Source: Gnetum montanum (taxonomy: Eukaryota; Streptophyta; Gnetopsida; Gnetales; Gnetaceae). Taken from it: DNA of 64,000 nucleotides. A program made the translations under genes and the position numbers. This document shows, one piece after another, positions 33,325 to 44,407 of the stretch (position 1 is the stretch's first letter; every line of letters begins with the position of its first letter). The stretch covers positions 50,918 to 114,917 of the forward strand of contig MNCI01026605.1 of assembly GCA_015680685.1 (NCBI GenBank). The letters are read 5' to 3'. The notes beneath the pieces were generated by a model. The model was given only the letters and a program-made list of their open reading frames with translations, searched no databases and had not been told where the DNA came from.

Positions 33325-34117
33325 GTCAGTTGTAGACTTGGATGTGCTGCCTGAACCAGAGTCACAAGGGAAGACTGGCCCCTGGTCTAACCAATCTTTA
33401 TCCAGCCATCCACGAGCTTGGCACATTGCTAATGCTCTAGAGAACTATTTGTGAAAATAGACGATATCACCCTTCGTTTGAGCTAATACAGCTTTACGAA
33501 GGGTGGGACCTGCCATAAATGCCTTTAGAGTGGTATGAGCTAAAGCAAGCCCATCATCCTCAACACATATTTTGTCTACGTTAACTTTAGGCCTACAAAC
33601 GAACGGATGTCAAAATGGAGGCAAATGCCAAGCGGCGAAAAGAAACAATAAACTTAAACGGTCTTACCTGCCCACCCGGTACACTGTTCCAGGAGGGTTC
33701 TAGAATAGCGTGTGCACACATGTAGCTAAAAATAAGGTGTTGTTGAGGTAGTCTTGCCCTCGTGGAAATCAGGCCCACACACGCGCTAACGGGCATGTGG
33801 ACCTAGGCCCACGGGAAGAGCCATCCTCACTCATAAGCTGCCCCTCGTCAATGTCTTCCATGAAGACCACGACACCCTTCACGGCTCCTGGCAGCATCGC
33901 CTCAAGCACGCTCCGCGCTACCAGTTCACTTAGGTGTGACTAGATAACCACTTCAAAATTGTCTAGTATGAAGGCTAGGAATTCACACGCACCTTCTCTG
34001 AACTAGACCCCGTTGTTGTCCACAGTTAGGTCCGGGGTAGGCTCATCCACCTCAATGGGGCCAAACCATGTTAGCACCCCAACAAGCTCAACCACAAGGA
34101 GAAAAGGCTTAGTGTCC
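33325..34117 (-). pseudogene. Passenger gene exons 2-3 (E3): HAD-like segment and exon 3
   Basis: Exon 2 (34117-33668) gives KPFLLVVELVGVLTWFGPIE, then FREGACEFLAFILDNFEVVI with stops before and after, then LEAMLPGAVKG. It is collinear with E2 exon 2 (RLIILDLEGVLCHVGRP; FRDGAQDFLQFLLSQF; IEALLPG). Both catalytic Asp of the DxD motif are absent (ELVG). Exon 3 (33592-33325) gives LALAHTTLKAFMAGPTLRKA and ARGWLDKDWLDQG. Confidence 0.55.
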
Positions 34118-35088
34118 CTGCAAACAACCAAAATACCAATGTAAAATCAACCATGCATCAAAACGACGTGAAAAAAATAAAATTTCACATCATAAACTGA
34201 CACTTGGGAAAAATTATTAACTGTTTGCGCTTGGCGTATACGTTGCTTGTCCCGGTGTATACGTTGTCAAAAGACTATTTACACTATTTCTAACTATTTA
34301 CGCTCAACGTATATGCTGCCTAACCCAGCGTATATGCTGACAACAAACTATTTACGCTAGGCGTATATGATGCCTAACCCGGCGTATACGCCGACAACGA
34401 ACCGTTTACGCCGTCAACCAAACCGTTTACGCTCAGCGTATATGCGGAAGAAACCCTCAGCGTATACGCCATAGAAGCCTTTAGTGTAAATAGTCTATGC
34501 TACACACTGAACAAACAGTTTACGCCAAAAATAGTCTACAGGAAAACAGGTCTACGCTGAACCATACTTAAAAAGACTGAAATGATTCACGCTCAGCGTA
34601 TACGCGGAAGAAACCCTCAGCGTATACGCCATAGAAGCCTTCAACGTAAATAGTCTACACTAGACACTGAACAAACAGTTTACGCCAAAAACAGTTTATA
34701 GGAAAATAGGTCTATGTTGAACCATACTTAAAAAGACTGAACTGATTCATGCTCAGTGTATACGCTGAAGAAACCCTCAGCGTATACGCCGTACAGCCTT
34801 CAGCGTATATGCTGATACAATCGTCTACGCTTCGTGCAAGAAAAAGTGATTACGCTGTGCACTGAAAACAAATTACGCTATGACAGTCTACGCTATCAAG
34901 ACTTTACACTAACTACTTACGCTTGACGTATACGCCAAAATATTTTATGCTCTGCGTATATGCCGAAATCTCTACGCTAAACTCTCTACGCTTGGCGTGT
35001 ACGCCAAAGCCCTCTACGAGACTGTCTACGCTATGAAACATGCACAAGAAAAAAAATAATAATCAACAGAGATAGAATTAGAGCCTAC
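34118..35088 (-). repeat. Passenger gene intron 1 (E3) filled with GCGTATACGC palindromes
   Basis: Starts GTAGGC and ends GCAG on the minus strand. It contains about 20 or more copies of GTATACGC/TTTACGC words and a local duplication of about 170 bp (near 34430-34590 and 34590-34760). The same words fill the U3 of the family 1 LTRs. Confidence 0.75.
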
Positions 35089-35472
35089 CTATGTGACGAT
35101 CTAGGCCACGATGGAATCCTTGGCCTGGGCAGGCACTGCAGCATGGCTTCGCTCTCCTCTGCGAAGGTCAAGTCAGGACCCTTCCTCCCCTGCCCTTCCA
35201 CTTCCTTGCCTTTGCCCATCTCGGCATCTATGATGGGATTGACAGCTTACGTTGAGGGTTGAAACTCTGTATGCCTACGCTTGACTTGCTACGCTCGGCG
35301 TCTACGTTGGGGTTTAGTCGTCGGCATCTACGCTGGAGTTTAGTCGTTCGCGTCTACGCTCAGGGTTTTACAGTTTACGCTTATGCCAGGGTTTCGCAGT
35401 TTACGCTTACACTGAGATTTTATGCTCTGGATTACGCTGCTGAGTCAAAGTAACAACAAATGAAACCCCCCC

Positions 35473-35480
35473 TTTATATA
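35473..35480 (-). promoter_or_regulatory. TATA box of the E3 passenger gene
   Basis: TATATAAA on the minus strand, about 255 bases upstream of the first ATG (35219). Confidence 0.5.
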
Positions 35481-35590
35481 GCACTCCGCTGTCACTGCCA
35501 CCACTGCTGACACCACCGCCTCGCGGTTTGCCATTTTTGTCTCATTTTGCCTTTTTCTACTTATTTTTCACTAAAATTTGCTTAAAAAAT

Positions 35591-35612
35591 ATAATATATA
35601 TATATATATATT
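35591..35612. repeat. AT dinucleotide run
   Basis: Short (TA)n microsatellite in the spacer upstream of the passenger gene. Confidence 0.8.
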
Positions 35613-35689
35613 TTAAATAAAACAACATTAGTACATCCCATTCCCCTTGTGAACCCCATTTTATGTGTTTACGTTGAACATTCCAGCAT

Positions 35690-35835
35690 AAACTGCTGTT
35701 ACGGCCTGGTACGACCCTAAATTTCCGTTACGGCCCGGTAAGGCCTTAAACTACCACCTGCGGATTACATTTGGCCCGGTAAGGCGTTAAATTGCCACCC
35801 ACGGCCCGGTACGACCTTAAACTGCCATGCATCCC
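35690..35835 (+). repeat. E3 pre-RT repeats (GGCCCGGTAAGGCCTTAAACT)
   Basis: Four to five units of about 30 bp with cores such as CGGTAAGGCCTTAAACTACC and CGGTACGACCTTAAACTGCC. They lie between the passenger-gene promoter and RT, mirroring the array after protease. Confidence 0.85.
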
Positions 35836-35975
35836 GGGGTGAGGATAATCCACCATCAAGCATGTACACATAATTGATATTACCAAAGAACATAGAACGA
35901 TCCCCATTAGCTCATTCTTCTCTCTGTTTATTGGCAGGAGCAAGCCTGATGGATTGCTAGCATTTAACCGAACCA

Positions 35976-37650
35976 TTAATCATTGATGGACCATATGGAA
36001 AAATTGCAAGGGACATCAACATAAATCTAATCCACTTAAGTTCATCAACGAACGATGCAGTCATAGCCTCAACACAGCAAACGATAGACAACTACAAAGG
36101 TATGACAAAACCCCTAGACATAGAAGCCGAAAATATCACTGAAGACCCATTGACCGAAACCCCCATCTCCATGCCTGATGGAGAAATCAAAATATTAAAA
36201 TTAAGCACATTACTACAACCACAACTAGCCAAAGACATTGAGGACGTGCTTAGGGAAAACATAAAAGCATTCGCTTGGTCTTACACGAACATGCCCGGGT
36301 TAGATCCTCGAATTGTCCAGCACAACATTATCCTTGATTCGAAATTGAGACTAGTAAAACAAAAAGCATGAAAGGTTAAACCCGAGGTGGCATTGGTAGT
36401 TTGTAATGAGATCACCAAGCTTTATCAGGCTGGTTTCATCTGGGTTGTTGATTACACCGAGTGGGTATCCAACATGGTCATTGTCCCGAAGAAGAGCGGA
36501 AGCATTCGCTTATGCATTGACTTCCGGGATTTAAATGTTGCAACCATAAAAGATGATTTTCCCCTACCCAGCATTGATCAACTTGTTGATTTGACTGCCG
36601 GGCATGCCTTATTATCTTTTATGGATGGCTTCTCGGGATACAATCAAATATGCATCAACCCGGAACATCAGCTTCGTACAACCTTTATGACACCATGGGG
36701 AACCTTTTGTTACACAATGATGCCCTTTGGTCTCAGGAACTCTGGGGCCACCTATCAACAGGCGATGACATTTATCTTTAGCGATTACATGTTACACTCG
36801 CTCAATGATTACGTGGATGACATTGTGGTTAAATCAAAAACATTGTACAAGATCTCGACTTAGTACTAAAACGTTGTTTAAAATATGAATTGAGACTTAA
36901 TCCAAAAAAATGCATCTTTGGCGTCAAGACAGGCAAGATGCTTGGATTTATAGCCTCAGAAGCTGGGATACGAGTAGACCTTGATAAAGTTAAGGCCATA
37001 ACAAACCTGAGACCACCAGGCAACCTTACCGAACTTCGAGGTCTACAAGGTAGATTATAGTTTATCAGGCACTTCATAGAAAAACTAACAGACAAACTAA
37101 AACCTATGAACCACCTGTTGCGCAAAAACGTCCATTTTGAATGGACTCCATAGTGCCAAGAAGCATTCGATAACATTAAAACAGCACTTGCCCGACTACC
37201 TACTGTTTATCCACCCCGAAATGATAAACTGTTTTACATCTACCTCGCCACTTCAGATTCGTCAATCGCATCTATGCTTTGCCAGAAACAAGATGACAGA
37301 ACTGAAGTCCTTGTGTATTACTTAAGCCATGCATTAGTTGCCCACGAGGAAAAGTATAATGACGTGGAGAAATCATGTTTAGCCTTAGTCTTTTCTCTAA
37401 AAAAATGACGACATTACCTCTTCTGTAACCAAGTTAACATAATCTGCAAGGATAATGTGCTCAAAGCCATTACAAGAAACATTTACGAGATAAGTCGGAT
37501 AGCATGTTGGAAAGCCATGATAGCTGAATTTAACCTACATTACATAGTGCAATCATCAGTTAAGGGTCAATCCATAGTAAATTAGATGGCCGCGTCACCG
37601 ACACACGATCAAGCGACAATAGAAACAAAATTCCTGGATGAGAACATAAG
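35976..37650 (+). pseudogene. E3 reverse transcriptase plus first RNase H
   Basis: Upstream block LIIDGPYGKIARDIN, then FAWSYTNMPGLDPRIVQHNI (near 36270-36330), stop at 36369, RLCIDFRDLNVATIKDDFPL (near 36510-36570), motif A FMDGFSGYNQI intact (near 36620-36650) and YVDD at about 36810-36821. A frameshift at about 36850 removes roughly ten residues present in E2; stops follow at 37058, 37152 and 37406. RNase H reads YLATSDSSIASMLCQKQDD (near 37240-37297) and LCNQ..IICKDNVL. The start is not certain, because no Met precedes the first conserved block. Confidence 0.92.
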
Positions 37651-38060
37651 TGCAATAGACATAGTGCCCGATGACTATGATGCCATCCTAAACTTTGACG
37701 GAGCATCTACCTCTCGAGGGGGAAGTGCTACCGCTGTCATCACCTATCCCTCTGGGGAGATCAGACCCTTTGCCTATTGTTTCGACTTTCACTATACCAA
37801 AAATATAGTAGAGTACGAAGGTCTCCTTAGAGGTCTCGCAGTAGCGCTGGCTTTAGACATCACACGGCTTATGGTCAGAGGAGACTCGCAACTGGTCATA
37901 AACTAGGTCACAGATGTCTATACATGTAAAGCCCAACACTTACAACCATATTGTGACTTGGCAAAACACCTAATGAGGCGATTCGAAAATATCGATGTGC
38001 AACACATCTCCAGAAATGATAATACCATCGCAAATGCATTAGCCACATTAGCACTAAATA
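37651..38060 (+). pseudogene. E3 second (archaeal-type) RNase H
   Basis: NFDGASTSRGGSATAVITYP (near 37690-37750), IVEYEGLLRGLAVAL, RGDSQLVIN then a stop at 37903 where E9 has GAA, and DNTIANALATLA (near 38020-38055). The last block has N where the usual Asp of ADALA stands. It lies between the gypsy RNase H and integrase, the order known for the plant Tat lineage. Confidence 0.9.
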
Positions 38061-39414
38061 TATCACCAGATATGTTCCATACATTACCAAGCTCTGTGAT
38101 CAGTTGTGCTAAACCAATAACTGATACTCTTGACACATTGCCAATCGTATCTGTTAGTACAACACATGCGATAGAATGGTATGATGACATAAAAGAGTAC
38201 CTTCTACGGGTAGAAACACCACGACATCTAACAAATGCACAAAAGGATGCAGTACGAAAATGTTCTAAGCAGTATACCCTAGTAGGGGACACCTTGTGCC
38301 GCCAATCCTACGAAGGCATATTGCTAACATGCATTGGTAGTGCTGATTCCCAAACCATCGTTGAACAGGTACATGCGGGACTATGCGGAGGACATATAGC
38401 GCCAAAAGCCATGGCAACAAAGATAAGACGCTTAGGCTACTATTGGCCACACATGGAGTATGACTGTCTCTCCAAGGCTAAGACATGTAGTACTTGCCAA
38501 AAACATAGCAATCTAATCCATGTCCCACCAAATGAGTTGCATACAACACAAATCACATGGCCCTTTCAAAAGTGGGGTTGGACCTTATCGGCCCAATAAC
38601 ACCCTCATCTTCTATGGGGCATAGTTTTATTATAACCACAATGGAATATTTCACGAAGTGGGTAGAGGCTATTCCCCTTTGAAAAACTACGTCTAAACAC
38701 GTGTGCAATTTCATTCTCGAAAACATTGTAACCCGCTTTGGCATTCCCATGACAATCATCACTGAAAACAGGCCATAATTTAGTAGTGCCGAGACCAAAA
38801 CTTTTTGTGAAAGTCTAGGGATCAAACACTCATTTTCATCCCCTTACTATCCTCAGAGCAACGGGCAAGCAGAGGCCACCAACAAAACAATCATTACAAT
38901 ACTCAAAAAGATGCTTACCCAAAGCAAGAGAAGATGGCACGAGCAATTGGTATACGCATTGCGAGCATAGCGCACTACGCATCGAACTTCAATAGGTAAA
39001 ACACCATATAGTCTTGTTTATGGTTCAGAAGCTGTTTTACCTCTGGAATTGCAGGTACCATCTCTAAGGATCGTGCTTTCCAGACTCCTCGACTATGGGC
39101 AAAACAATGACCTGCGCATCATTGACCTGGACTCGGTCGAGGAGGAACGCATACATGCACTTGATCAGATCGAATGGTACCAAAAACAACAACAGCAGTG
39201 ACATCGGCATGACATTCATAAGCACCCTATCAAAGAAGGTGACCTTGTGTTCAAAGTCGTTCGGGAACACCCGGACAAATTCTCAGCCAACTGGGAAGGG
39301 TCTTACTTGGTCATTAAAGCATTCAATAACAGAGCATTTAAGTTGGTTGATATGGAAGGAAATGAGTTTGCAAATCCAACCAATCACTCGTTTCTGAAAC
39401 CATTCTACGTCTAA
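38061..39414 (+). pseudogene. E3 integrase
   Basis: The zinc-binding HHCC region is visible: EQVHAGLCGGHI, YWPHMEYDC, CSTCQKH (38360-38515). One base is missing near 38575 relative to E9, so the frame leaves just before the first catalytic Asp block (LDLIGP). In the next frame the second catalytic Asp is Glu (ITENRP) and a stop follows; the catalytic Glu block SNGQAEAT (near 38857-38880) is kept. Further stops at 38681, 38968 and 39200. The C-terminal module ends at TAA 39412-39414. Confidence 0.92.
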
Positions 39415-39429
39415 ACATAGTGAGGTATG

Positions 39430-39805
39430 TGCGAGTCCTAGGATCATGACTATAAACTGATACCATAGAACAGTCCTGGATTATGACTTAAATCTGATAC
39501 CACATAACAGTCCTGGATTATGACTTGAAACTGATACCACAGCTCGTCCTGGGATCATGACGATAAACTGGTATCACACGGTGTCTGCAATGATGATAAA
39601 CTAGCACCCGTCCAGCATGATAGTAAACTACCACCGTTGCATTCACCAGAGTCTGCTAAGACTATAAACTAGTTTGCCTCTTTATGGTCCGCTAAGACTA
39701 GAAATTGGCAATGCAACATTCTCCACGACGCTAAATGGGTAATGTCCAATGGGTTATGACATAAAACTAACCCATGATAGTCCGCTAAGACTATAAACTG
39801 ACAAG
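39430..39805 (+). repeat. E3 post-integrase repeat array
   Basis: About three 37-bp units (core ATGACTTGAAACTGATACC) at 39435-39545 followed by units such as CTAAGACTATAAACTAG (39657-39672). Same location as in E1 and E9. Confidence 0.87.
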
Positions 39806-40854
39806 TTAGTCTCTGGTTCCTCAATCTGCGGCTGTATTCAAACTTCATCAGAATCACTGCATCACCCATCATCAGAAGATCCTACCAACATTGCTGCCAT
39901 TTATATGCAATGCCTAAAATCTCTTCCAGTGTCTTTGTCCCATCAATTGCTGTTTAAGTCTAAGCTTGCTTATTCACTCATGGTTTTCTTGTCTCCTTGG
40001 AGTTGTGTTTGCAGGATGATGCTCAGAAGTGTTCGTACAAGAATGCATTTCATCATAAGCAGCAAGATGAGGCAATATTCACAGCCCATGTGGCAAGACT
40101 AAATCAAGCCGTTCACTAGTACATCCCCATTTCCTGGTACACTCCCTATCTACTCATTGACACACTCTACTTAGCCACACGTTTGATACACCCATTACAC
40201 TCAAAACTTTGAGCACATCGTTGCGCACTGTAACACTTTTAAGCAATTGCAACACCCAATGTAGCACTTGGGCATGAGTATGCAATCAAAACAAATTTTC
40301 TTCAAAAATAAATAAATAAATCAAGACCCTTGGCACTCCCCATATAATCCCCAGGCGGGAAGGCAGTTGTCTTGGAACCAAGTACTCATGTCAAAAACAA
40401 TCAAGAAACATCCAGTTGCATGGCTTTGGCTCTCCGCCAACAGTTCCCCCAAAGAAGGGTCCTATTTCTCCAAAGAATGCAATGCATCACCATGTGGCTT
40501 TGATCTTGCCAACAAGTCCTCTTGGATACTAACCAAGAGTCGTGTTCTACCAAAGAATGCACATCGTATGTCTGGATCCCAAGTCTGTTAAATAATGGCC
40601 ATTGACAAGGATGAGCATGACACACACTAGAGCATCCCCTTTACCTAAGTACAATCTCTTGGTCAGTTCCCAATCCCCACCATCTCCATTTCCTCATCTA
40701 GATACAAATTTTACATCTCTCAATCCCATGTACTACTGAACACGGTGCAATGACGTCTAGTCAAGTAGCAATGGGTAAGGTCTCTATTAAGGTGCTTGTG
40801 GTGTTTTGCACTTCTTTGTCGACACTTCTCGGGTTGATTCCTCCAAGCGTCAAC
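39806..40854 (+). other. E3 3' untranslated region
   Basis: No gene supported. Contains GGAGTTGTGTTTGCAGGATG (39999-40018) and GGCTTTGGC phrases conserved with the 3' UTR of E1. Confidence 0.65.
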
Positions 40855-40867
40855 AAAGAGGGGCCAA
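40855..40867 (+). promoter_or_regulatory. E3 polypurine tract
   Basis: AAAGAGGGGCCAA immediately before the 3' LTR. Confidence 0.85.
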
Positions 40868-42155
40868 TGAAACATCACAAAATTTCGAGCCTAGTACTTT
40901 TCCAACAAGAAGTAGGTCCCTGGGACTCACAGACGACCACGGCTACATCTGGTACCAAACATGGCAACTTCGGAGATCAGATGCTTAATTTTCACTAAGT
41001 ATGCATTCTCAATGTATACGCCCGGTGTATACGCCCAAGTCGACACTCTCAGCGTATATGCCCAGCGTATACGCCTGACATCCACAGCATATATGCCCAA
41101 CGTATATGCCTAAAGTTCACAGCGTAGACGTCCAGCATACACGCCCAGCATACACGCCTCACATGTATGCTCGGCAGGTACAACAGATGTATACGCTCAG
41201 CATGAAATCCCTGAAGATGGCATGGAAACAGCACTGCAGAACGAGACTTGGTACAAGGCAGCAACCATCAGCGTATACACCCCAGCGTATACGCCCAACA
41301 ACCATTAACGTATACATCCAACGTATACATCCAATGTATATGCCCAACGTCCACAACTTCTATGCCCAACTTCGTGTACGCCCAGCATATCCAGCGTATA
41401 TGCCCTGTGTATGCGCCCAGAGTCTACGCTCGTCTGATACGGCGTATACGCTCAGCGTATACACCCAGCAAATGTAACATATTGTACACTTGTAAATTTT
41501 ACGCTTTTGCACCCGGTTAATGTGCCACGTGTCTTCCAACCTGAGTCTAACGCCAAAACTTGTATAAAAGTCCAATTTTTTACGAGATTGAGGTGGTTGG
41601 CAAAATCCTAGAGCAAACCAAAGAGCGGAAACGCTTAGCACCAGAGTAGAAAACTGTATACGCTGGACAACCTTGTACGTTGAGCACATAGCCTCTACGC
41701 TGTGCCTACAGTGTGAACTAGCCCACAGTCATCCCTGCATCCATTGGGGCTTTTCGTCCGCCTTGTGTCCCAGTCACAATTGCATTAGACCAGTGCATTG
41801 AATTCTCATTCTGTAATGCCATTGTTACATTTTCTTCCCAAAATCGTTTACAGTTTGCATTAATTGTTGCATGTATTCTGTTTACTTTTGTTTAAGTCTA
41901 CGCTTTGTTTACACCAGTTACGCTGTTTACGCTCTATTTTATGCCCGTTACGCCGTTCACGTATAACCCAACGTATTGCACTTCAGTGTACATTCGGGGA
42001 AATCCTTGTCTGATCCGCGTGTGGACCACCCAAGGTACTCTACATTCGTTCATTCCAACTTGCCCTCAGGTGAAGGTAGGGTCTTCTGTGCGTGTCTGGT
42101 GATGCCACGGTCTATGTTTCCTTCTAGCCAAAGATCGACGATTTCGGACGGTACA
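40868..42155 (+). repeat. E3 3' LTR (family 1)
   Basis: Starts TGAAACATCACAAAATTT, ends GGACGGTACA; followed by GAGGC (42156-42160). U3 palindrome array at about 41010-41470. Pairs with 15276-16562. Confidence 0.95.
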
Positions 42156-42747
42156 GAGGCAAGTTAAATCACCGTCGGAATGCTTATTGTCTCATAGGGT
42201 TTCGGAGAAACCGTCGAGGCAACCGATCTACACCGCACGAAGTGTAAACAACCACAAAGGGTGTCGAGTCTACGCTAATGCAAGTCGGGGTGTGGAAGGC
42301 ATACGAGACTACTGTAAGACAAGCAAATTAACTAGCGACTAGGTAAGTTTTGTGTCTCGTAGGATCCTGGATGGACCGTCGAGGCGACCGGTCTGTACCA
42401 CACGGAATGGGGTACAGAACACAGGCAAGACCACTGTAGGATGGGCAAGCTAGTTAGCAATCAGGTAGGCTTTATGTCTCGTAGGGTCTCGAAGGGACCG
42501 TCCAGGTGACCGGTTTGCACCACATGAGATGGGGTTCAGCACACATGAAATATGACCATAGAATGAGCTAGTTTACCAGTGATTAGAGGCCTTGTTTTTT
42601 GTGGGGTTCCGAGGGAATCGTCAGGGTGACCGATCTACACCGCATAGAGCACAAACAATCGCAAGAGGGTGTCGCATCTATGCTTGTGTGTATCAGGATG
42701 CAGAAGGCTCACAGAACTACCATGACATGCGACAAAGGCACCAAAAG
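42156..42747 (-). repeat. E2 leader tandem repeats, remaining copies
   Basis: Four copies of a 120-165 bp unit beginning (plus strand) near 42190, 42353, 42475 and 42597, each with GTCTCGTAGG..ACCGTC.AGG.GACCGGT..CACCAC features. A fifth copy is at 15115-15275 on the other side of E3. E8 has a single counterpart in its leader (about 53555-53625, opposite strand in the window, same strand relative to the element). Confidence 0.87.
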
Positions 42748-42766
42748 GCCCTCCTTCTAGCTCCAG
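42748..42766 (-). promoter_or_regulatory. E2 primer-binding site
   Basis: On the minus strand TGGAGCTAGAAGGAGGGCC, five bases after the LTR end; one base differs from the E3 site. Confidence 0.78.
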
Positions 42767-42771
42767 AAAAC

Positions 42772-44407
42772 TGTAGTGATCGAAAGAGTCGGTGGCTAAA
42801 AGAATGTTGGGGTCGACAGACGTAACAGTTCCAACCCCGTGCCCATAGGAGGGCGATGCTGGGTGTGTGCGAACATGGGGTTCCTTGAATGGTCTGGTCG
42901 ATCAAACATGGACTTACATTGGCGTCAATATAGCCTTTTGCAATATAAATTGTACAAATTACGAGATAGTGCTTACGGGTAGATACAACGAGAAAAAAAA
43001 AAGAAACTGTAAAAATGCAACAGTAATGCGAAATAATGAATAAAGTAGAGATGCGATGGTAATACGAAGTGATGATGAACAAGAGAAATGTAAATGTGGC
43101 AGTAATACAAGATGGTTCTTGAAGGTAAATAAGATAGAAAATAATTCAAGAAAGCTAGACAGTAAATGAGAGGTAAAGTAAGATACGGTCAGAAACATGC
43201 ACCACTTTAGAGCTACAAATTCGTTTGGTCAGGGTGGATACAATCGGTTGCATAGCGTGATGGAGTGCAAAAGTTCTGAGGGTAACCGAAGTGTGTTGGG
43301 AAGCATAAAAAGTTATGCGCTTGGGCATAGAATTCACGTACAAACAATGCGGGATTCTACCAAGGTGGTAGAATGAAGGCCAGGACCTTACGCTAGCCGG
43401 GAGAGGTTCTCTATTTACAGTGTTAAATAGATGGGTATGATTGTTACAATGCTNAGGTAAGAAAAAGGGACCGTTTGAATGCTATGTGTCACAAACTTGT
43501 GTTACCTCACTGGTGTTACTTGAGCCGTCTATGATCGTTGGGCTTATAAGACAGTTGCGATGCGAGCTTGCCATGCAATAACTATGGTCCTACTATGTCG
43601 CAACTGCGCCGTCAGCTCCTAGAGACGTGTGCTAACAGTTCGATTAGATGGAGTGCATTGATGTCGCACGACCACCTGCATGCCGCGCTGTGCTTTGTGA
43701 CGTGGCTTGCTTAGTGTGGCGTACCATCTTGCCGTGCATCCTACCATATGTCACGTACTTGCTACGCGATGCTACACTACGTAGCGTAGCGACTGGCCTT
43801 AATCGCGACAATTTTGTTGATTTGCAACCCATTTTCCTACGATTCAAGTTTTACAAACTTTGCTGATTTTTCCTTTTGAACTGTCTTCTGTCCCTTTTGT
43901 AGGATTGCTATACCTTGCTGCACCATGTAGCTCAGCGTAGCATAGCAGCAGACATGGTCTGCCGCTTCCTGGCGAAAAGAGACATCACTGTAGAACTCGA
44001 AGTTGGGCGAGGGGAGCCACGAGTGAAGTTGTTGCTATGCTACGCTGTGTGACATTGCGTAGCGTAGCATTTCGTTCCACCATTTTTTTCTGAAGCTTGC
44101 TACGCTACATATCGTAGCATAGCGTAGCAGGCTTCGTGACTTAGAAAACTTGACTAACTATTTTTTGTGCACCCAGGATACTACTGTTGATTCTGCACAC
44201 CATTTCTGAGTAGGCTACCGGCTGTTCAGGCTACTTTGGTGGGCAGGCAGGTTGGTACGGAACCCGTCCATGCCCAAAGTAGAAAATTTGCTGAACTGGA
44301 CATCCTGGACTTAGAACGTTTTTCTCCCGATGAACTGCCACGGTGCTGTGTGGACTGCAAGAGCCTGATCAGGCCAGGATGACTGCACATTTTTTTAGGG
44401 TGTTTCA
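42772..44407 (-). repeat. E2 5' LTR (family 2, 1636 bp)
   Basis: On the minus strand it starts TGAAACACCCTAAAA and ends ATCACTACA, followed by the primer site. Its U3 carries GCTACGCTA/TAGCGTAGC words (43640-44130). The pair LTR lies outside the window. The junction at 44407/44408 separates it from the AT-rich E6. A single N is at 43454. Confidence 0.85.

Larger units (their letters stand above)
30512..35219 (-). pseudogene. E3 passenger gene: spliced, antisense to its host element
   Basis: Minus-strand gene with eight exons and GT-AG introns: 35219-35089, 34117-33668, 33592-33325, 33233-32193, 32090-31864, 31775-31581, 31495-30711, 30613-30512. Exons 2 and 4 differ from the E2 copy by only 1 and 9 bp in length. 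The product has a basic N-terminus (MGKGKEVEGQGRKG), HAD-like segment, Transposase_32-like segment, acidic stretch, coiled coil and acidic tail. Stops remain in exons 2, 3, 4, 5 and others, so this copy is broken. Intron 1 (34118-35088) is filled with the palindromic words of the family 1 LTRs. Confidence 0.78.
15276..42155 (+). mobile_element. E3: complete giant Tat-type LTR retrotransposon
   Basis: Bounded by LTRs of 1287 and 1288 bp and by a GAGGC duplication at 15271-15275 and 42156-42160. It contains primer site, leader, gag, protease, antisense passenger gene, RT, RNase H, second RNase H, integrase, 3' UTR and polypurine tract. Removing E4 and one copy of its duplication gives about 18.3 kb, very long for Ty3/gypsy and in the range known for Ogre-type Tat elements. 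In the first roughly 155 aligned bases the two LTRs differ at 12 sites, all transitions. All coding blocks are broken, so the copy is dead. Confidence 0.93.

Noticed and set aside
34200-35050. Dense short repeats resembling a CRISPR array or satellite
   Set aside because: Spacing is irregular, units are degenerate palindromes and there is no repeat-spacer order; it is LTR-like sequence inside an intron of a plant element.
43648-43866. 72-codon open frame in the E2 LTR
   Set aside because: Lies inside U3 repeats of the family 2 LTR, no counterpart in the E8 LTR.
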